In this document: positions 1 to 4,914 of the stretch, one piece after another
How the letters are laid out: the number at the start of each line of letters is the position of its first letter
Position numbering within the stretch: position 1 is the first letter of the stretch
NCBI GenBank assembly: GCA_017302775.1
Contig: JAFLDC010000087.1
Coordinates: 1-8,755 of the forward strand
DNA from: Sphingomonadales bacterium
GTDB lineage: Bacteria > Pseudomonadota > Alphaproteobacteria > Sphingomonadales > Sphingomonadaceae
Reading direction: 5' to 3'
DNA length: 8,755 bases
Notes under the pieces: generated by a model
Database searches by the model: none
Told to the model about the DNA's origin: nothing
What the model saw: only the letters and a program-made list of their open reading frames with translations
Translations under genes and position numbers: made by a program

Positions 1-70
1 GAAGATCGACGTCGAGCTCCGGGTCCCCCAAGGCGCTGGAGACCTCGAAGACATCGGTCAGGTGGATCAT
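1..70 (-). CDS. Small paralog gene, N-terminal part only (cut by window edge)
   Basis: Only the first 23 codons are present; the frame is open to the window edge. The ATG at 70 is preceded by the Shine-Dalgarno AAAGGA (80-85) with 9 bases of spacing, and upstream of that by an intrinsic terminator. The N-terminus aligns without gaps to the protein encoded at 153-545: LTD at residues 4-6, V10, then AL, DP, LD and a final L fall at the same positions, 12 of 23 residues identical by eye. It is therefore read as the second member of a tandem paralogous pair. Function is not recognised, and the rest of the protein lies outside the window. Confidence 0.72.
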   Translation of the reverse strand, partial: MIHLTDVFEVSSALGDPELDVDL

Positions 71-79
71 GGAGTGGTG

Positions 80-85
80 TCCTTT
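80..85 (-). promoter_or_regulatory. Shine-Dalgarno site of the truncated paralog gene
   Basis: AAAGGA on the minus strand, part of GAAAGGAC, lies 9 bases before the ATG at 70. The same GAAAGGAC stands before the TTG start of the neighbouring paralog, so the pair of leaders supports both chosen starts. Confidence 0.7.
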
Positions 86-93
86 CAGGCATG

Positions 94-123
94 AAAAAAC
101 CCCGGTGACGGTGGTCACAGGGG
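94..123 (-). terminator. Intrinsic terminator between the two paralogs
   Basis: On the minus strand an arm of CCCC, one mismatch and GTGAC pairs across a 4-base loop with GTCAC, a mismatch and GGGG, followed directly by six T (99-94). This is a classic Rho-independent terminator. It ends the gene at 153-545, and its T run stops only 8 bases before the Shine-Dalgarno of the next gene. The next gene therefore needs read-through or its own promoter; no clear promoter is visible in the short gap. Confidence 0.8.
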
Positions 124-152
124 CGCGTGGGGATTGGGTTGGAAGGGGTCGC

Positions 153-545
153 CTAGCCGGCGGTGGTCGGCGGCCGATCGGCAACGCCCAGACAGTTGAA
201 GCGGAGGGTGTCGTTGACGCCCGGGTCGTCAGCGACGAACACCAGCATCCCGAAGGCGTCGGTCAGGACGTAGGCCAGCTCAAACCACCGGCCATGATCA
301 TTGAACCACTCCCAGCCGGGCTGGTCCGCTTGGTCCCAGCAGATGGGGAAGCCGACGGCCTCGTGGATCACCTCTGGAGGGTCGCCGGGCTGGACCACGA
401 CGATCTGGAGGACATCGCCGAGGGGCTGTCTGCGGTCGGTGTCGGTCTGCCAGACGCGGAGCCCGATGAGGGCCCGCAGCTCGGCGTCCAGGGTAGGGTC
501 GGTAAGGGCGGCGGTGACCGCGTCGCGGTCGGTGAGTGAAAGCAA
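153..545 (-). CDS. Small acidic lysine-free protein of unknown function (tandem paralog)
   Basis: The start chosen is TTG at 545, with AAAGGA 6 bases upstream, giving 130 residues. The same frame has an ATG at 650, but that would translate through an intrinsic terminator and would not match the paralog, whose start aligns with the TTG. The protein has about 21 Asp/Glu, 8 Arg and no Lys, so it is strongly acidic. It contains a hydrophobic strand (QIVVVQPGD, residues 47-55), a Trp-rich segment (GWEWFNDHGRWFELAYVL, 78-95) and VFVADDPGV near the end. No signal peptide or membrane helix is seen. From memory, not from a search, the WEW..DHG.WFEL and ..VADDPG pattern resembles conserved hypothetical proteins found on alphaproteobacterial plasmids and integrative elements. 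Function is unknown; a soluble cytoplasmic protein is inferred. Confidence 0.75.
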   Translation of the reverse strand: MLSLTDRDAVTAALTDPTLDAELRALIGLRVWQTDTDRRQPLGDVLQIVVVQPGDPPEVIHEAVGFPICWDQADQPGWEWFNDHGRWFELAYVLTDAFGMLVFVADDPGVNDTLRFNCLGVADRPPTTAG

Positions 546-551
546 GGGAAG

Positions 552-557
552 TCCTTT
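552..557 (-). promoter_or_regulatory. Shine-Dalgarno site that decides the TTG start
   Basis: AAAGGA (within GAAAGGAC) lies 6 bases before TTG at 545. Together with the gapless alignment to the neighbouring paralog, it places the start at the TTG rather than at the upstream ATG at 650. Confidence 0.7.
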
Positions 558-565
558 CTGGTAAT

Positions 566-597
566 AAAAAACCCCCGCAGCGGTGGGCCACGGGGGT
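566..597 (-). terminator. Intrinsic terminator upstream of the acidic-protein gene
   Basis: On the minus strand a perfect 7-base stem (ACCCCCG / CGGGGGT) with a 13-base loop is followed by six T (571-566). It could end transcription coming from the lipoprotein gene or from a lost upstream gene. The T run ends 8 bases before the Shine-Dalgarno of the next gene, the same spacing as at the 94-123 terminator. Confidence 0.8.
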
Positions 598-612
598 CGA
601 TGAAGGTTGAAG

Positions 613-666
613 TCAGGCGCTCTGCCGAGGCGACCAGTGAAGGGTGTCAAAGCCGATGAACGCCAT
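613..666 (-). other. Possible 17-codon ORF or gene remnant before a terminator
   Basis: ATG at 666 opens a 17-residue frame (MAFIGFDTLHWSPRQSA) that stops at TGA 615-613, just before the 566-597 terminator. A purine-rich GGGAAAG sits immediately upstream, too close to the ATG for ideal spacing. The frame stays open upstream of the ATG, to at least the end of the lipoprotein gene. It could therefore be the 3' end of a degraded gene whose terminator survived, a leader peptide, or chance. The 546-740 stretch holds nothing else except the terminator and Shine-Dalgarno listed separately. Confidence 0.2.
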
Positions 667-740
667 CACTTTCCCGCCCCGTCGGTCGGGGGCTGGAAGG
701 CCGGCGCTGAGCGTGGAGATGGCTACTGGGAGGCGGGGCC

Positions 741-1178
741 CTAACGCACCGCAGGGACGCCTGGCGAAAGCGCCTCCGCGGCCCGTGAAAGCCTCTCCCG
801 CAAGCGGCCTGCCCGAGCCATTCCCGACAGGGGCATGGTCCCGGTGTGTCGAACGTCGAAGGCGTAGCCGTCCCGTATGGCGCCGTCACCGGATCGGCCC
901 TTCGAGGGAACCATGGTGGCGACGATCTGATGGCTGTCCAACAGGAAGCTGATCGTAGCCTGATAGCCCCTGTTGGGGTGTTCCACGCGCACGATCGGGC
1001 TGTTGCCGAACTCGACGTTCATGGCCTCCACGAGGATGCGGTCGGCCTGCGCCTCGGTGATCTGGAACACCGCTGCATTCTGGCTGACGTAGTTGCCGGG
1101 GGTCCTTGCGGGCGCTGAGGCGCACCCGCCGATCGCCAAGGCCCCGAGGATGAGGCCGGTGTGCACAAGACGCCTCAT
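741..1178 (-). CDS. Small predicted lipoprotein of unknown function
   Basis: The 145-residue product begins with a bacterial lipoprotein signal: basic RR at residues 2-3, a hydrophobic stretch to about residue 16 and lipobox IGGC ending in Cys19. Ala20 follows rather than Asp, which favours outer-membrane sorting under the usual +2 rule. The mature part (about 20-145) shows no family I recognise; the last 40 residues are rich in Arg and Ala. The start overlaps the stop of the upstream membrane-protein gene by ATGA, so the two are probably translationally coupled, and GGAAGGG at 1191-1197 is a weakly spaced ribosome site. The reading is a cell-envelope lipoprotein partnered with the membrane protein; the function is not known. 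Confidence 0.72.
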   Translation of the reverse strand: MRRLVHTGLILGALAIGGCASAPARTPGNYVSQNAAVFQITEAQADRILVEAMNVEFGNSPIVRVEHPNRGYQATISFLLDSHQIVATMVPSKGRSGDGAIRDGYAFDVRHTGTMPLSGMARAGRLRERLSRAAEALSPGVPAVR

Positions 1179-1477
1179 TGGGTGTCACCGCCCTTCCGCC
1201 CGCGCGTCACCACGACCACACCACCGAAGGCGGCGAGCCCGATCGTGCCCCACAGAAGAATGGAGCCGTAGCGGCGGACCTTCATCTCATTGGCCGGGAA
1301 GTTCAGGGCGTCCTGCACCTGCTGGGGTGACAGGCTGGACGAGCGCGTCCGGGTGTTGGCTTCGACCTGGGCGTCGAACCGCGCCAGTGGAATGTACGCC
1401 TGAAGGTAGAGGCCTGTGACGATGACGTAGAAGGCGGCGACGGCCGCCAAGCCATAACGAAGTACGCTTCGGTTCAT
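1175..1477 (-). CDS. Small two-helix inner-membrane protein of unknown function
   Basis: The 100-residue product has hydrophobic segments at about residues 8-29 and 71-90. Arginines at 3 and 7, and the basic tail TRGRK at 91-95, flank them. By the positive-inside rule both ends would be cytoplasmic, with a roughly 40-residue polar loop (30-70) in the periplasm. The loop contains a Ser/Arg-rich stretch and SPQQVQDAL. It is the first gene of a two-gene unit, overlapping the downstream lipoprotein by ATGA. The ATG at 1477 lies inside a repeated ACACATGAA element, and only a weak TGAGA ribosome site precedes it. I do not recognise the family. A membrane-anchor partner for the lipoprotein is inferred only from position. 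Confidence 0.7.
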   Translation of the reverse strand: MNRSVLRYGLAAVAAFYVIVTGLYLQAYIPLARFDAQVEANTRTRSSSLSPQQVQDALNFPANEMKVRRYGSILLWGTIGLAAFGGVVVVTRGRKGGDTQ

Positions 1478-1505
1478 GTGTACGATCTCATTTCATGTGT
1501 GAGAT
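1473..1505. repeat. Direct and inverted repeats at the start of the membrane-protein gene
   Basis: TTCATGTGT occurs at 1473-1481 and again at 1492-1500, 19 bases apart. The first copy contains the start codon of the membrane-protein gene (ATG at 1477 on the minus strand). ATCTCA (1485-1490) and TGAGAT (1500-1505) form an inverted repeat with a 9-base centre. Two copies about two helical turns apart in a divergent spacer are a possible operator, perhaps for the adjacent XRE regulator. This is inference. Confidence 0.4.
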
Positions 1506-1510
1506 GCGCC

Positions 1511-1531
1511 TGAATTTGCACATCATATAAG
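1511..1531. promoter_or_regulatory. AT-rich core of the divergent promoter region
   Basis: This is the most AT-rich spot of the 206-base spacer between the membrane-protein gene (minus) and the XRE gene (plus). It offers minus-strand TATGAT (1527-1522) as a -10-like hexamer at a plausible distance from the ATG at 1477, and plus-strand TATAAG (1526-1531). No convincing -35 hexamer at 16-18 bases is seen for either. The rest of 1532-1672 shows nothing recognisable. Confidence 0.25.
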
Positions 1532-1672
1532 GTACCGAGACTTGCGCTCTGGCGGTCCGTCAGACGGGATCAGTGACCTCCCCACCTGCCCCGCACAGCT
1601 GCGCTCCCCCGGCCCAGATAACCGATGCTGGGATATCCTGAAATCGGATTTAGCGAAAGCGCCTCACCGATC

Positions 1673-1677
1673 AGGGG
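1673..1677 (+). promoter_or_regulatory. Shine-Dalgarno site for the XRE gene
   Basis: AGGGG lies 6 bases before TTG at 1684. No in-frame ATG or GTG occurs before the conserved helix-turn-helix, so this site fixes the TTG start. Confidence 0.6.
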
Positions 1678-1683
1678 CGCGGC

Positions 1684-1941
1684 TTGCCGTCATCGATCTT
1701 CACGCAGCGGCATCAGGCGTTCATCGCCTTCATCGCCTCGACCCGGAAGGGCGCCGGCGTGACTCAGGCCGAGCTCGCCGCCCGGCTGGGGAAGCCTCAG
1801 AGCTTCGTGTCGAAGGTCGAGCGAGGCGAGCGTCGCCTGGACGTTATTGAGTTCTGCGAGGTGGCGGAGGCTCTGGGCTACGGTCCAGCGAAGCTTCTGG
1901 AAGGGTTCGTCGACCCGGCGAGGGGGCAGTGTGTCCCCTAA
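1684..1941 (+). CDS. XRE-family helix-turn-helix transcriptional regulator
   Basis: The 85-residue protein is essentially one Cro/C1-type DNA-binding domain. The helix-turn-helix is at about residues 27-46 (TQAELAARLGKPQSFVSKVE), followed by the typical ERGERRLDV..F.EVAEALG segment (46-65) and a short tail. The length fits the minimal single-domain XRE regulators common in Alphaproteobacteria. Such proteins bind operators as dimers and often repress themselves and a divergent neighbour; here the divergent neighbour is the membrane-protein/lipoprotein pair, with repeats in the shared spacer. Control of the R-M operon is less likely, because this gene converges on its 3' end. The start is TTG, supported by AGGGG upstream. 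Function as a DNA-binding regulator is secure; its targets are unknown. Confidence 0.9.
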   Translation: MPSSIFTQRHQAFIAFIASTRKGAGVTQAELAARLGKPQSFVSKVERGERRLDVIEFCEVAEALGYGPAKLLEGFVDPARGQCVP

Positions 1942-2058
1942 GAGCCAGAAACGGACAGCGCTGCTCTGCCAGCAGTCGGACGTTCAATGGGCCGCGACTC
2001 ACGGAGGGCCCGAGCGCGCCTCGAGGCCAACGAACAGGTAATTTCGATCAGGCTTCAC
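1942..2058. other. Convergent gap between the XRE gene and the SIR2-like gene
   Basis: This 117-base gap separates two convergent genes. It contains two weak inverted repeats, CTGCT/AGCAG near 1962-1976 and GGGCC/GGCCC at 1989-2011. Neither is followed by a T run on either strand, so no intrinsic terminator can be called. It is also the boundary between the R-M block and the small-gene block and so a possible junction of two transferred segments. No att-like duplication was found within the window. Confidence 0.35.
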
Positions 2059-3183
2059 CTATCGCCGAAAATTCATCTCATTTCGCGCAAGTCGCAGAAT
2101 TTCTTCGATGAACTCGAACGCGCCCGCTGGGAACCAGATAGGGGTGACGCCGATGCGCAGCAGCGCAGCGTTGCGCGCGATTACCGCCGCCTCATCGCTC
2201 GGCAACTGCTCGATGGCGAAGTGCTGCGGCAGGTCGGCCGACTCGGCGAGCGCACGATCCATGATCGCTTCGAAGACTTGGACCGTTCGATCCTGATTGA
2301 GGCTGCACCCGAGAAACAGCAGGCTGGAATTCCGAAAGTAGTAGTCCAGCGCCTGCGGGATCGGCAGGCTGGAATCAATGGCACCGTCGCCGTAGGCGGC
2401 GGCATATTGATTGCGGCTGAGGATGCACCCGGCGGGTGCTGCGATATCGCCGTGCAGCTTTAAGATCGTCACGCTTTCGGCCTCGGGTGGCGTAAGGATC
2501 GTCGCGGGCGTCAACACCTGCACCGGCCTCCCGCCGCCGACATCGAACGCCTGTTCAAGCAGCCGGTCATAGTTGGTGGTAATGAGCGTGTCGGAAAATA
2601 ACTCGGCGATCAGGTAATCGGCAGGGGGGATGGTGCCGTTGCGGGAGAAGGCATCGCGCAATTCCTGCCTGAAGACAGGCTGCCCCAGTTGGGCTTCGAT
2701 GGCGTGGACTATGCCCTCGTACTCACCGGCGGCGAGCATCGCATCGACTGCATCGGGTTGCAATCCGGCTGTTCGCCCTTGCTGGCGCAAGTGGTCTTTC
2801 CACGTCGGGAAGCCGCCTGGCTGCGATAGCCCCGCGCCGATGAATGGCACGACGTTGGCAAGGGCGATTTGATCGCAAAGCTGGTCGAAGCGGGTAGTAT
2901 TGCGGTCGGCCCAGTGCGCGTCGGCGCACAACTCGGTGAGAGCTTCACGGCTGAGCCATTGGTTACGCTGCTCCTGCCGCCATGCCTCGAAGGCGATGCT
3001 GTAACCCTCGCGGTCGCCGACGAAGTACGCCTTGCTTGGGCTGGCTAGACCTGAAACCTTCGCCGCCTCACGCGCCTCGACGCCCTCTGCGCCATCGAGC
3101 CAGTCGTTGAAATCGCGATAGTCGGCGTACTTTCGGTGCCGATCCTCCTCGCACCAGCTCGACAGGGTGGACGCGTTAGCCAT
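2059..3183 (-). CDS. SIR2-like domain protein, candidate NAD-consuming defence effector
   Basis: The 374-residue protein has an unassigned N-terminal region (about 1-105, charged and Trp/Tyr-containing) and then a SIR2-like (SIR2_2-type) Rossmann domain. Visible signatures are VVPFIGAGLS (111-120, NAD-binding glycine loop), TTNYD (202-206, with the catalytic-type Asn204), KLHGD (242-246, with the catalytic-type His244) and LLFLGCSLNQDRT (288-300). The zinc-binding cysteines of histone-deacetylase sirtuins are not seen. In this family bacterial defence proteins such as ThsA and the SIR2-linked Argonautes destroy NAD+ after phage sensing; activity here is inferred from conserved residues. The ATG is 3 bases after the hsdS stop with no good Shine-Dalgarno, so translation is probably coupled to hsdS. 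Placement as the fourth gene of hsdRMS suggests a role linked to the R-M complex. Both motif residues are intact and there is no frameshift. Confidence 0.88.
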   Translation of the reverse strand: MANASTLSSWCEEDRHRKYADYRDFNDWLDGAEGVEAREAAKVSGLASPSKAYFVGDREGYSIAFEAWRQEQRNQWLSREALTELCADAHWADRNTTRFDQLCDQIALANVVPFIGAGLSQPGGFPTWKDHLRQQGRTAGLQPDAVDAMLAAGEYEGIVHAIEAQLGQPVFRQELRDAFSRNGTIPPADYLIAELFSDTLITTNYDRLLEQAFDVGGGRPVQVLTPATILTPPEAESVTILKLHGDIAAPAGCILSRNQYAAAYGDGAIDSSLPIPQALDYYFRNSSLLFLGCSLNQDRTVQVFEAIMDRALAESADLPQHFAIEQLPSDEAAVIARNAALLRIGVTPIWFPAGAFEFIEEILRLARNEMNFRR

Positions 3184-3186
3184 GGC

Positions 3187-4914
3187 TCAGGACGCGGCGC
3201 GTTCGACGACGGCGTCGGCAAGGCGCATCTGAATTTCGCCGGCGTCGGTGATGCCCGCTCTCAGTTCGTGACAGATGGCCATGAGAGCCTCGACTTTGGA
3301 GACGATGCGATGTTGCTCTGGGAGGGGTGGAAGCGGAATTGGTGTCGCTTTGAGATTCGCCTGTGTGATCTGGTTGATCGTCGTAGTCTCAACACCCAGA
3401 AGGCGACGGCGGAAATTTTGGCTCTCGATGTACAGCTTCACGAACCTATTGAGCGGGCTTCTGTATATAGCCATAAAAGCACCAAAGGTAGTCGGCTCGC
3501 TGAGCTCTTCTATTAAAGCACATTTACCGACGAGCGACCTTGATCCGTTTCGGACGCAAATCAACAAATCCCCTATTTCAACGAATAGTTTTTGCCTAAT
3601 TTGCGAGCGCACCCTAACCAAATCTGTGAGATCAATTTCGCCATTCTGAACATTTGATGACCGCAGAACTGGTATTCCAGTTTCAGATACGTCTCTGGGG
3701 GAATAAGTGAGGCCAATGAAGGTCTCGCCCACATCGCCGAGCGTGGTTTCCGCCCACCCATCGGGCAGCTCAAAACCAAGAGCTTCTGATGCAACGATCT
3801 TTTTTGGCTGACGCCCTTTCGAACTCCCGGTACGTCGATCACCGAGCTGCTCCCCAAGCCTTTTGATAAGATCAGCTGCCGATTCATCTCCATTATTTTG
3901 CTCCACTAGCTTCCCGCGGACGGCTAGGTCGAGAATTGCCTGTTTCAATGCATCGACACTCGCTTCGGTAGTGAAGAAGGTGTCGAAGTGAGTTTCGAGA
4001 CGGACCCAGTTGGCGGCGAGGTCGGCGGCGTCGGCGCTGTTGACGAGAGTGGCGAGCAGGGTTTCCACGAGTGCCTGATGCGCCGCCAGCGCCACCGCGC
4101 TCTCGCCTTCCAGCGCATCGCACAGCGCCATCAACTCATTCACTTTTGCGACAATCCGTGCCTGTTCGGCGGTTGGGGGCAACGGGCACCAAGCCGCGAA
4201 GAATTGGCGATCATTGATGGCGGGATATGCGATACCCGTCTGGCAGCTTTCGACGTACCGCACGAAGGCCGTAGACCGGAGGTAGCGATAGATGAAACCA
4301 GCCTCCACTCCGGTGAAAGGATGTACGATGGCAAAAGCAGTGCTGGCGATTGGTTCGGGATCGAAATCCTGATCGACAATGGCGATATTCAACAGGTAAG
4401 GCCGCACCGTCGAGTAGATTACGGTTCCTTTCCGAACTACCTTGCGCGCTCGCGAGGGCGCATCCTGGGCCGCCACAATGTTTGGTGCCCTAACGACGCC
4501 CGCGCGCTGATCGATTGAGCCAACGTCGATGTATGTGAAGTCCCCTACCGGCTCTTGTTGCCCCCAATCGTGGCCGATCTCGGAAACCTGAGTCCAAGTC
4601 CATCCAGCAGGTATTTCGAAGGGTGGCTCCTGGGAAACAGTCGGATGACTTTTCCCTTTGCCGATTAGCCCAGCCTTCATGAGTTTGGCGCGCTCTGCCT
4701 TCAGTTGGTACAGCAGTGCGGTGGCAGGCTCGTCTTTCGCATCCTGAGGCACGAGCTTGCCCCGCACTGCAAGATCAAGGATCAGCGCGCGAAGCCGCTC
4801 GATTCCATAGAGGTTCATCCGCTTACTGCCCCCGCGCCCCGCGCCGTTCTTGCGTTCGGTGGCAGCAGTCCAAATTTCGAGATGGTCGCTGACCAGCGCC
4901 GCGATCTCGCTCAT
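3187..4914 (-). CDS. hsdS: Type I restriction-modification specificity subunit HsdS
   Basis: The 575-residue subunit chooses the bipartite DNA target of the type I complex (M2S1 methylase, R2M2S1 endonuclease). It shows the expected two-fold layout. The conserved segment ILDLAVRGKLV occurs at 45-55 and 327-337, and PLPP..EQ.RIV.KV..LMA.C at 244-265 and 527-548. These bracket two target-recognition domains, TRD1 (about 100-245; 4180-4617) and TRD2 (about 380-527; 3334-3777). Size and spacing fit the EcoAI-like type IB group. The start overlaps the hsdM stop (ATGA). A later Met33 is possible, but the first 32 residues look like those of related alphaproteobacterial HsdS proteins. TRD2 is clearly poorer in G+C than the flanks, a sign of exchange. 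The recognition sequence cannot be read from the protein by eye. Confidence 0.95.
   Translation of the reverse strand: MSEIAALVSDHLEIWTAATERKNGAGRGGSKRMNLYGIERLRALILDLAVRGKLVPQDAKDEPATALLYQLKAERAKLMKAGLIGKGKSHPTVSQEPPFEIPAGWTWTQVSEIGHDWGQQEPVGDFTYIDVGSIDQRAGVVRAPNIVAAQDAPSRARKVVRKGTVIYSTVRPYLLNIAIVDQDFDPEPIASTAFAIVHPFTGVEAGFIYRYLRSTAFVRYVESCQTGIAYPAINDRQFFAAWCPLPPTAEQARIVAKVNELMALCDALEGESAVALAAHQALVETLLATLVNSADAADLAANWVRLETHFDTFFTTEASVDALKQAILDLAVRGKLVEQNNGDESAADLIKRLGEQLGDRRTGSSKGRQPKKIVASEALGFELPDGWAETTLGDVGETFIGLTYSPRDVSETGIPVLRSSNVQNGEIDLTDLVRVRSQIRQKLFVEIGDLLICVRNGSRSLVGKCALIEELSEPTTFGAFMAIYRSPLNRFVKLYIESQNFRRRLLGVETTTINQITQANLKATPIPLPPLPEQHRIVSKVEALMAICHELRAGITDAGEIQMRLADAVVERAAS

Noticed and set aside
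69..539. Long plus-strand open frame opposite the small paralog gene
   Set aside because: It covers the opposite strand of both the terminator at 94-123 and the supported minus-strand gene, has no ribosome site, and reads as an antisense shadow typical of high GC.
546..650. N-terminal extension of the 153-545 gene to ATG at 650
   Set aside because: It would translate through an intrinsic terminator, whereas TTG at 545 has a good Shine-Dalgarno and aligns with the paralog start.
764..1665. GCGAAAGCGCCTC shared at 764-776 and 1653-1665
   Set aside because: A 13-base match in a window this size is about what chance gives, and one copy is inside the lipoprotein coding region.
1684..1941. XRE gene as the controller (C) protein of the R-M system
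   Set aside because: C proteins belong to type II systems and sit upstream of the R gene; this gene converges on the 3' end of a type I operon and is divergent to an unrelated pair.
3573..3893. Alternative-frame minus-strand ORF of 106 codons inside hsdS
   Set aside because: It overlaps the AT-richer TRD2 in another frame, has no ribosome site or family similarity, and the hsdS frame is intact across it.
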